Positions 56,141 to 64,000 of a stretch of 64,000 nt of DNA are shown one piece after another. The notes below the pieces were generated by a model. It was not told the DNA's origin, ran no database searches, and worked only from the letters and a program-made list of their open reading frames with translations. Origin of the DNA: Macrotis lagotis (Eukaryota > Chordata > Mammalia > Peramelemorphia > Peramelidae); NCBI RefSeq assembly GCF_037893015.1, contig NC_133661.1:243183503-243247502 (forward strand), written 5' to 3'. Within the stretch, counting starts at the first letter, position 1; each line of letters opens with the position of its first letter. Position numbers and translations under genes: made by a program.

Positions 56141-56329
56141 CAGGGGGTCAGCAAACTACAACCTGAGAGCCAAATCTGGACTGTTGCTTGATTTAAACAG
56201 TTAGAAAGCTAACTTTTGTTCCTTCTATTTTAAATACTTCAAAAAACTCTATTTAAAAAAAATTGAAAACCAGCCTTAGCTTTCAAGACTATACAAAAGG
56301 AGGGGGGCTAGTTTGTCAACTACATCCCT
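56141..56329. mobile_element. hAT-like non-autonomous element (MITE) in CR1, copy 2
   Basis: Begins 'cagggggtcagcaaactaca' plus 'acctgagagccaaatctgga' and ends 'gctagtttgtcaactacatc'. The two ends are imperfect inverted repeats. The CR1 sequence resumes after it. Confidence 0.65.
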
Positions 56330-56629
56330 TCTACATTTCTAAATATCTCAGTCACAAAGTAGATTAAAGTATCACTAATTTTCTAAAAGTCAAATATATT
56401 ATGGCTATTCAATCATCCTGATCTACCCTGTCAAAAAAAGAAAACATAATTAATCCAGCATGACCTGTTCTTGGTGAACCTAGGTGTATTCTTAGCAATC
56501 AATAATTTCAAAGAGATTTAAGAAAGACTATTTAGATAAACATCTTGAACACAGAGATACAAAAAAAAAATCAATCTGTATATTTCCCTTGAGTGTTTGT
56601 ATATAGCTGGTGAATTAGTCACTGACCAT

Positions 56630-56950
56630 TATTAAGTACCTACTGTTTGTCAAGTTCTAGATTGACAAAGAAAGGCAAAGAACAGTCTCTGCTCACAAAT
56701 AACTCACAGTCCAATGGGGAATACAGCATTCAAACAACTAAATACAAGTAAATTAGATTCAGGATGAATAGAAAATAATTAATAGAAGATACTAGAGTGA
56801 AGAAGGATGAAGAAAGGCTACTGGTAGAAGGCAGGGTTTTAGCTGGGTTCTTGAAGGAAGTCGGGGAATTATGAGGTGGATATGAAAAGGAGAGAGTATT
56901 CCACACATGAAGATAGCCAGTGAAAATACTTGGAGTTGTGAGATGGATTG
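56630..56950 (+). mobile_element. Fragment of the unassigned long repeat
   Basis: 'tacctactgtttgtcaagtt', 'ctcacaaataactcacagtc', 'gaaaggctactggtagaagg', 'gggttttagctgggttcttg', 'agtattccacacatgaagat'. This is the best copy of the first 300 bp of the family. Confidence 0.55.
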
Positions 56951-57685
56951 ATGATTAGTAACTGTCTATCCAACTGCCTATTCAACTGTTGAATAAAAGA
57001 ATAAGAACATGTCACTCAAAAGTCAATCTAGAAAACATCACCAACTTCATAGTCATTCCTTTCAAGTCAGCTTTCAGTTTAGGGATTTTGGCTCCAAAAT
57101 CTGACATTGAAACAGAATATTTTCAATAAATATGCAAATTCCAAGCATTTAAAGTTGATAAAAAAAAATTCCTAGCACCTTAGAAGGAATGGGGGGGGGG
57201 GGAATGAGTGCTTCTTTATTCTACTTTGAGAATAAGTATTTTGTTAATTTGTATTTCCTTACTTTAAAGACAGAACTATATTTGTTTAAAATGTTGGGTG
57301 TGGTCATCAAGCCAGATATTTATATCTTTTAATGAAAGAATGACAGCATTTTAAAGTAGGAAGGAGTCACATATTTTCCTGTACTCAATCCAGGTATACC
57401 TGGCAGATGGTTAACCAGTTTTTGGATACATTCAGTGATGAGATCACTAAATTTTCCATCATTAATCAGCTATAGTTGTTATAAAATTCATAATTTTATT
57501 GAGTAAAGTACAAGATACTCAATTAAAACCTTTCTGAGGAACATGAAACTTTATTCCCTCTTCTGTAGGCTATCCCTTAATACATTTGAGTAAATAATAT
57601 CAATTGAATTTTTCCCCCATTTCTAAATATATCAGTTATAAAAAACAGTTCAAAATATCACTTATTCAACATCGTGAAATTATCA
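56951..57685. other. Gene-free stretch
   Basis: Nothing assignable. G12 run at 57,191-57,202. 57,615-57,660 resembles 56,335-56,380 (part of the CR1 block), possibly another CR1 scrap. Confidence 0.4.
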
Positions 57686-57689
57686 ATTA

Positions 57690-58040
57690 TAATGGGCACG
57701 ATTTCTCCCAACAGGGCAGTAATCAAGGACAATCCTGAGAGACTTGTTATGGAAAATGCCATTTACATTCAGAGAAAAACTATGGAGTCTGAATGCAGAG
57801 CAAAGAATATACTAAAGTCATTTTTAGAACTTCCTTTATGCTTTGTCTTTCTTTCTCATGGTTTTTCTTCCCTTAGTTCTAATTTTCCTTTCACAACATG
57901 ATTAATTTAGAAATATTTTAAATATGATATATAACTTATATCAGCTTATTCTTGGCCATGGGCAGAGGAAGAGAAGGAAGGATAGAAAAATCTTTTTTGC
58001 AAAAGGATGAATGTATCTTTGCATGAGCACGTGTAGAGAA
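57690..58040 (+). mobile_element. L1 LINE 3' UTR fragment
   Basis: 'cttgttatggaaaatgccat', 'ttacattcagagaaaaacta', 'tggagtctgaatgcagagca', 'tcacaacatgattaatttag'. Diverged relative to the other L1 tails. Confidence 0.7.
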
Positions 58041-58149
58041 AAAGAGAAAAAACTTTGAGCAAATGTGATTTGTAATAGTGACGATCAGGTGTTATGGGGC
58101 AATCAAGAAATTTAAATATTACTATATCATAAAGTCATTTTTAATCTAA

Positions 58150-58770
58150 AAAATTGCTGATTTTCTAAAAGCTACACTTTGTCCAAGTCTCCTTCATTTC
58201 TCCAGACTAAACAGTCAAGTTCTCATATCTGTTCCTTGTATGCCTTGGACCTATTCAAGATTGTACCTGCCTTCTTATGATTTTGCTTTAGTTTGTCACT
58301 GTCATAAATTGAAAACAATACTTTATATATAATCCGACAAATTTAGAGGTGGTCTGGACTCTTACTCCTCATACTTAATCCCATATAATTCTATTACTGT
58401 TGCATCAGGTAACTTTTCTTTATTGATTCAAATTATGTTTCTTTTTAACTTCTAGATTTTCTTCAAATGAATTGCTGCCATGGCAGGTGTCTACCATCCC
58501 ATACTTTTATAAGTGATTTTTTTTAAAAAGCCACTAAATGCCAGATTTTACATTTATCTCCATTAAATTTTATCTTTGTTTATTTTGGTCCAATTACCCT
58601 GTCCATCAAGACTGTTTCAAATCCTCCTTCTGTCATCTACTATATTAGCTATTTATTTCTCCTGATTTTGTCATTTGCAAATACTAAGCACATTTTCTAC
58701 AGTTTCATTCAAGAAAAAAATGAAGAATAGGGCAGGACAAGGACAGAATTCTATTTCAAAGACATCAAAT
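58150..58770 (-). mobile_element. CR1/L3-clade LINE fragment, reverse strand
   Basis: 'tctccttcatttctccagac', 'taaacagtcaagttctcata', 'aggtggtctggactcttact', 'gccagattttacatttatct', 'atcctccttctgtcatctac' and 'agggcaggacaaggacagaa' follow the order known for reversed CR1. No open frame. Confidence 0.65.
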
Positions 58771-58861
58771 GTAAGTTGACACAGAATTAATCCTATCTTT
58801 TGGGGCATAATTGTTTAACTAGTTTTAAAAGCTCAAGGTAAAGAAATGAAAAAAGTAAAAC

Positions 58862-59038
58862 ACATAGGAACATAGAGATAAAAGAGACTAAGATATCATC
58901 TAGGCTAACCTCTTCATGTTTAGAAGTGAGGAAATTGAGGCCCAGATTTTACTGACTTACCTAACATAATATATAGTCAAGTGGCAAAGGTTGTTTCTCT
59001 GCCTCCAAATTCAGTGCCTTTTCCATGATATCACACTG
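58862..59038 (-). mobile_element. MIR-type SINE, reverse orientation
   Basis: 'agatatcatctaggctaacc', 'gtgaggaaattgaggcccag', 'tctctgcctccaaattcagt'. Confidence 0.7.
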
Positions 59039-60333
59039 AAGATTAAAATTTGACAGGTCTCCACCAAATCAAACTGGTCATTACCATGAGTATCCAGTAG
59101 AATCTAAATAACCAACACTCTAGGTCCTGTTTTCAAAGATATAAAAAAAATTTCAAATCCTCCCTTAGTGAATTTTCACCATCAGGAAATTGTCCAACTG
59201 GCATCCTTCCCACTAGAAATTAAGCTCATCTTCCTTTCCTAGTATTATCATGGCTAAAAAAATTAAAAAAAATAAACAAACAAAATCTCACAGCTCCATC
59301 AATTTAAAAATTTTTTAGTTTAAACTTAAATATCCAAAGTAAGGAATATTTCCACAAACATAGCACACTGATTTTAATTTTAATAAATCATTCAAGAAAC
59401 ATTTACACTACATGGAGGAGACTTTTTTCCAGGCACAGTCTAAATTATCACAAATTATCACAAGAAAAATTTCTCCCATTGCACCAAGGATGCTTTACTT
59501 CTAGTGTTCCATAGGAATATAACATATGGAATCATCATGTATTCAGGTGGTTAAGATATATAATATCATTTTATATATAGTATAACTACTCTGCTCCAAA
59601 ATTTTAATTCACATAAGTAGTAAGAAAATTGTGTTAGGGGAAGAATCACAGCTATAGGGGATTTACTTTTTTTGTTGTTTTTTTTTCAAAATTCTTAAGG
59701 TTATTAAAGATGAAAAGAGAAAATGTACTTCTTTCCCTTTTTTCAGAGAATAGAACATTGAATAATCTTTGAAATACTGATTATTTTTGCTGAACTGTGT
59801 CTCACATAGTAAACATTTAGAATATACTTTCAATTCAATTTTTCCCCTCCTTACAATTGCTTCAACATTTGAGCATCATATGGTTATAATTCTCCAAGCT
59901 TCTATGTGCTTAACCAGGACCAGTAAAAATATGTATATGACCCAAGGAATGACCACTACAGGACAGTTTACTGACCTTACTTTTTTAAAATACTCTTTGT
60001 TACATGGGATGGTTTACTGGGTAGGAGAAGATGGGAGGAGAGGACTAAATTCAAAATTGAAGGTGAACTAAAAACAAACAATATAAGCAAAAAATTTAAA
60101 TTGGAAGAATTAATGGGGTAAGAGATTAGTATTGGAACACCCTTTCAAAAATGTTTTATTAAAAACCTTATAATAATCCCCAAGTCTTCCAGAGACTTTT
60201 ACTGATTGGCAGATATATAATTTCTATTCCTAGACTTTCAACTAGTTGATTGAGAATTTGGGAAAATTAAATAATTCACATTTGTTTAATACCAAATTTT
60301 GTTAAGTACTGGAATACACAACCCCTGTTCTAT

Positions 60334-60335
<2 letters not shown>
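59039..60335. other. Gene-free stretch
   Basis: No gene seen. 59,930-60,110 may be the 3' UTR of an unassigned repeat (see 49,481). Confidence 0.4.

Positions 60336-60381
<46 letters not shown>
60336..60381. repeat. (TG)n microsatellite
   Basis: About 22 uninterrupted TG units. Confidence 0.98.
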
Positions 60382-60382
<1 letters not shown>

Positions 60383-60431
60383 TGACAGAACTCTTTTGGA
60401 ATATATGGGAAAGGTGAGGTACAATTATAAA

Positions 60432-60690
60432 GCAGCACAGCCAATAAGGCAACCATCACATCTGGAGTCAGAAAGACCTGAGTTCAAATATGACCTCAAA
60501 CACTTCTAGCTAGGTGACCCATAGGCAGACCAGTTTCCCTCATATATAAAATTGGGATTACAATAGCAACCTACTTCACAGGATTGCTGGAGGATAAAAT
60601 GAGATAATATTTCTAAAATTCTTAGTGAAGCTCCTTGTAGACATAATAGGGACTTAACAAATGCTTGCTCTCTTTCCCCTTCCCCCTTCA
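60432..60690 (+). mobile_element. MIR-type SINE
   Basis: 'ctggagtcagaaagacctga', 'gttcaaatatgacctcaaac', 'cacaggattgctggaggata', 'ttaacaaatgcttgctctct'. Nearly full length. Confidence 0.75.
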
Positions 60691-60964
60691 TAATAAGTGT
60701 TGCATTTTATCTTTCCTCTGCCTGTGAGGAAGGGAGCACAATCTGATCACTGTTGATTGTCATCTTAAGTTCTGACAAGACATTTCTTTTTCTTATGAAG
60801 CTTTGGTGAATGGAGAAAACACCTGGGAGAGGGAGGATTAACATGGACATTTTTCAAAGGGCTAATTTTCCTATAGAAAAAGAACATTCCTGACCCTAAT
60901 GTCAATAAAGGCATAAGTTTTGAGTTATTTTTGAGTTCTCAGTCTCAAAAGAGTAGATATGGAA

Positions 60965-61125
60965 GGAGCATGAAAAGCCATCTAATCTAGCCCTAAATTT
61001 TTAGAAAAGAAGACTGAGATCCAGAAAAATAAAGTCATTTATTTGGCCAAAGGTACACTGGATGTATGAAAGAACTTGGGAGTCAAATCTAGGTTCATTT
61101 ATATTCAGTGTCTTGGGGTCCCTTG
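60965..61125 (-). mobile_element. MIR-type SINE, reverse orientation
   Basis: 'ccatctaatctagccctaaa', 'agaagactgagatccagaaa', 'agtcaaatctaggttcattt'. Confidence 0.55.
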
Positions 61126-61745
61126 TAAATATCAATCTGCGATCATCCCACAATATGACTAGCTAAAGCCAAGAATATAATAGTCTGTGTTTACAGAAAA
61201 ACTGGCTTATACAAGGTTCAAATTTTTTATCTTGACCCTATCAGTATACTGCTCATACCAGAAAAAATAACTTACCAAGGATACAGTAAGCTATAGTATT
61301 AAATACCATGTAAGCTTGTTGTTATGTCTAGGCTTTTTTGAAAAAGAGCATATATCTCATCTGGATGTGACAACATGACCTAACTGTGGGGGAAAAATTC
61401 ACTTCTGTGATTTCATTTCACCTCTAACTAGGTTGCATCTGGTAAAGGAAGACTTTTGCCAGAGGGGAGTACATCTGGTGGGGGCTCTACAATACACAGC
61501 ACTCATTTAATTTAATATCAAAAATAACTTCCTAGAGATCACTAAAAACTCACATCTCTCTTAAGATTTTATTTAATAGTATAAGCATCTATAAAAAGTA
61601 GAGTTAATTGACAAGGAATAATGTTCTTCATTTATAATGTTCTCTAGAAAAACTTGTCTGACCTTTTTTTTTCCCCTCTCACTATTTTTCCTTTAATAAG
61701 GGAATAGGAAATGTCTCATATTAGTTGTACTTGGGTAACTGGAAA
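61126..61745. other. Gene-free stretch
   Basis: Nothing assignable. Confidence 0.4.
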
Positions 61746-61747
61746 AT

Positions 61748-61905
61748 TGTGGAGTGGAATGGAAAGATTCCCAGACTTAGAGTCAGAGAAATGGGAATGG
61801 AATACTGATGCTAACAACCCTTATTAAGATGTCACCTTGGCCAAGTCATTTAGTCTTTCAGTGCCTCCAGTTCCCTCATTGAATTTTCTAGGATTCTATG
61901 TTAGT
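61748..61905 (+). mobile_element. MIR-type SINE
   Basis: 'cccagacttagagtcagaga', 'tcaccttggccaagtcattt', 'agtgcctccagttccctcat'. Confidence 0.65.
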
Positions 61906-62040
61906 ACTTATTAAAACAATCCATTGTTCAATTAGGTCCTCAATTTCAATTTTATCCCTCCCTCTCCATGTTTCTACTCTGAGATCAAAGAATGATATGA
62001 ATTTTAGTTCCTGTTCATGATTGTTTAGTGAGGGTTGGGG

Positions 62041-62190
62041 CGGGGGGGGGGGGGGGGAGACAGAGAAAGGTAGAGAGAGGAAGAAACAGAGACAGCTAGA
62101 GCTAGAGAGACAGACCCAGAAACAGAGTCAGAAGTCCAGAGACACAGATGGCAAGAAGGAGGAAGAGAGAAAGGAAGGAGGGAAGGGAAA
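62041..62190. repeat. G16 run followed by GA-rich imperfect repeat
   Basis: G run at 62,042-62,057, then GAGA/CAGA/GGAA-rich purine sequence. Same architecture as 10,471-10,560. The Gly/Glu/Arg-rich ORF is its translation. Confidence 0.95.
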
Positions 62191-62479
62191 AATTCAATCT
62201 AAGACTTTCAATTGAAACTTAAGAGAAATAATATTTAAATGTTAACCTATTACATAATTGCATAATCATTCACAGTTGTATAGCCTCCTCTGAACAATGA
62301 ATTTAGACTTAAGGAATCTTAGGGCTAGGCAGGTCCATGAATTTTTTTACCCAAAAGTTAGATCATGTTGTCATATCCAGATGAAATATATTTTTTTCAA
62401 AAAAAGCCTAAAGATAACAGCAAACTCTACACATTGTTTAACACTATAGCTGATCACATCTAAGTAAGTTATTTCTTCT

Positions 62480-62582
62480 GGTATCAGCAGGGATTGATGT
62501 GGTCAAGGTCATGGTCCTCTTTGATAATAAAGGACAAAGAAGAAAAAAGAAAGAAGAATAAAGAAGAAGAAGAAGAAGAAAG
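62480..62582 (+). mobile_element. RTE-family 3' tail with (GAA)n
   Basis: 'tggtcaaggtcatggtcctc' then 'tttgataataaaggacaaag' matches the tail at 9885-9925. The 3' end has grown into a (GAA)n-rich tract (62,561-62,582). Confidence 0.55.
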
Positions 62583-62674
62583 TAATATTTACAGCAATTG
62601 GTCATCTAGTTTCTTCATGAAGAGTTTTATTGATTAGGAGTTTGCAATGAAGCCCTGTATGCTTGTATAGCTAT

Positions 62675-63250
62675 TACTTAGAAAATTTTCATTTACATGC
62701 AACAGATTTATATCTTTATGCCATATGTACCTAATGGTTCTAAATCTTCTCTCTTGAGCCAAGCAAACCAAGTTCAAGTCCCCTTTCACATCACAGCCTT
62801 CAAATATTTGAAGATGACATAGAATCTCAGGGTTGGAAGTATTCTCAGAAGCTATGAGGTTCAACCTGTACCTTGATTAAGAATTCCCTCTACAGGATTA
62901 CTGACAAGAGTTCATCTTTGCTTGACAACCTAGTGAGAGGGAAACCATTCATCTTTCTGCAATGGATTATTCTATTACTGGATAATTGGAATTTTAGAAT
63001 TTTTTTTCTCATTTAACAAGCCTACCTCTTCTATCTCCTTCTTCTTGTTCTACCTTCTGTGGTCAGATAGAACAAATTTAATCCCTCTTCCACATGAAAG
63101 TCCTTCCAGTTCATGACTAGCTGGCATACTACCCACAAAAACTTTTCTTCTCTAGATTAAATATTTCCTGTTCTTTCATGTAAGTCTGTTAAGAGTAGGT
63201 CTCAAAACCTATAGCTTCATTTTTCTAGGAAAAGTATTGAAACTGGAGGA
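62675..63250 (-). mobile_element. Two CR1/L3-clade LINE 3' ends in tandem, reverse strand
   Basis: 62,675-62,817: 'ctctcttgagccaagcaaac', 'tcccctttcacatcacagcc', 'ttcaaatatttgaagatgac'. At 62,818 a new 3' end starts ('agaatctcagggttggaagt') and runs to 'tctgtggtcagatagaacaa', 'tccctcttccacatgaaagt' and 'tctctagattaaatatttcc'. The same internal block therefore occurs twice. Confidence 0.65.
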
Positions 63251-63700
63251 GCACTGCAAATCACAAGCAAACTGAGAACAAGAATCTGGTTACAACTGTG
63301 TTACACAAGGCAAAAAGAGAGAAAAAGAACATTCAGATTTTTATCTGAATAAAAGGATAAAAGAAAATACAGAAAATCAGTCAAATATTTCCACACATTT
63401 TAAAGACAAAATATTCAAGTGAATTTTTATATATGTGGCATCACGCAATCTCTCTATGGTTGCTGAGAGTTTCTAGGGTTTTTTTTTTTCCAATTTTCTG
63501 CCTTAAATTTCCTTTCTTCTTTATTCATATCAAACCAAAGCCCTACAAATGAGACCAGAGTGTACATTTTCACTTCCTATGGTGTTAATCTTGCCTGTAA
63601 TAATTTTTGTCCCATGCCTTGTTTTAGGAATGTGAAAAAACAGTTCTCATTCATCATAAGATGGATGAATGAATGCATGGAAGAATGAAAAGCATTTAAT
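63251..63700. other. Gene-free stretch
   Basis: Nothing assignable. Confidence 0.4.
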
Positions 63701-63704
63701 GATC

Positions 63705-63900
63705 TGCCAAACACTGTGTTAAGCATTAAAGATACAAATATAAAAGGGAGAGAATCCCTGTTACCGAGAAACTTACATCATAATGGGAGTATGGTGGCCA
63801 AGGAAGTCACAAAGATGGTGAGTGGCAATGGTAGTATGGATTTAATTATCTCAGAGTATAATCTGTGGTGGGGTGGAGCAGAGTTGGGGGAAGATGAAGT
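63705..63900 (+). mobile_element. Fragment of the unassigned long repeat
   Basis: 'ctgtgttaagcattaaagat', 'acaaatataaaagggagaga', 'cgagaaacttacatcataat'. Confidence 0.5.
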
Positions 63901-63934
63901 TGTATGGTTTGAACAATAGACTAATAGATTCACA

Positions 63935-64000
63935 CATTTAAAGTGGGAAGATGATGTCAGAAGTTATTTAGCCCAAGGATTTCAGTTATAGAGGAGGAAG
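63935..64000 (-). mobile_element. MIR-like SINE cut by the window end
   Basis: 'aagtgggaagatgatgtcag', 'aagttatttagcccaaggat', 'ttcagttatagaggaggaag' fit the start of a reversed MIR. Confidence 0.5.

Larger units (their letters stand above)
55330..56545 (-). mobile_element. CR1/L3-clade LINE, reverse strand, with two hAT-like insertions
   Basis: Forward-strand landmarks of a reversed CR1-like LINE are in order: 'gtacccagatttgaagacca', 'atctgaacatggcagaattg', 'aagtgttgcacttttacaat', 'caagatattagccatccttc', 'agaaacattaaatatagtaa', 'ttgatcattactctttgatt', 'ctgatctaccctgtcaaaaa', 'ccagcatgacctgttcttgg' and 'tgaacctaggtgtattctta'. The reverse strand would encode the polymerase, but it is heavily mutated. 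The two internal insertions separate parts that otherwise join. Confidence 0.75.

Noticed and set aside
1..64000. CRISPR array, operons, phage or other prokaryotic system
   Set aside because: No spaced direct repeats and no dense coding. All repeats present are eukaryotic microsatellites or retrotransposons.
1..64000. Endogenous retrovirus or solo LTR
   Set aside because: No gag, pol or env-like frame, no primer-binding site and no paired LTR noticed. RT-like motifs all fit non-LTR LINE clades.

Overview
The window looks like non-coding DNA from a marsupial genome. The youngest interspersed elements are short tRNA-derived SINEs with the head gcagctaggtggtgcagtgg and a promoter-like B box (gagttcaaatcc), ending shortly after a 'ccttgggcaagccacttaacccc' type motif. 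I recall these as WSINE1-type elements of Australian marsupials. They sit among longer MAR1-type CORE-SINEs, marsupial-type L1, old L2 and MIR, CR1/L3-clade LINEs and RTE-clade LINEs. An Australidelphian marsupial (for example a dasyurid) is my best guess. All family names come from memory and were not checked against a repeat library.

I recognise no host protein-coding exon, rRNA, tRNA gene, CRISPR array or operon. Nearly all short ORFs are explained by microsatellites, SINE or LINE sequence, or chance in AT-rich DNA. The window is therefore intergenic or deep intronic.

Layout. Positions 1-13,500 hold L1 3' ends (775-1575, 6125-6296, 7166-7623, 8100-8615), MIR and MAR1 SINEs, a GAAA/GGAA tract, and two RTE-clade reverse-transcriptase C-terminal remnants (4978-5360, 9600-9960). 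From 13,460 to 24,600 there is a CR1-clade RT remnant, two more GGAA tracts, a 62-bp duplicated segment, and a long decayed RTE copy (20,470-22,640) broken by an L1 tail and an (AT)n tract. A 2-kb stretch without recognisable repeats follows. From 24,600 to 30,450 SINEs and L2 alternate, with a MAR1 nested in an L2.

The largest structure is a 5'-complete but dead L1 at 30,467-37,064. It inserted into a MAR1 SINE, duplicated a 13-bp target, and was later hit by two WSINE1-type insertions. From 37,000 to 55,000 there are unique-looking stretches, a reverse-strand L1 inside a MIR, several L2 pieces, and a long unassigned repeat (45,635-46,560) whose pieces recur across the window. From 55,000 to the end lie three reverse-strand CR1-clade blocks, one of which carries two small hAT-like elements.

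The main interest is stratigraphy. The nestings (WSINE1 in L1 in MAR1; L1 in MIR; MAR1 in L2; hAT-like in CR1; L1 in RTE) give a relative order of element activity: L2, MIR, CR1 and RTE first, then MAR1, then the large L1, then WSINE1. I found no gene system acting together and no new biological system that I can support. The repeat-free stretches are the best places to look for conserved regulatory DNA.
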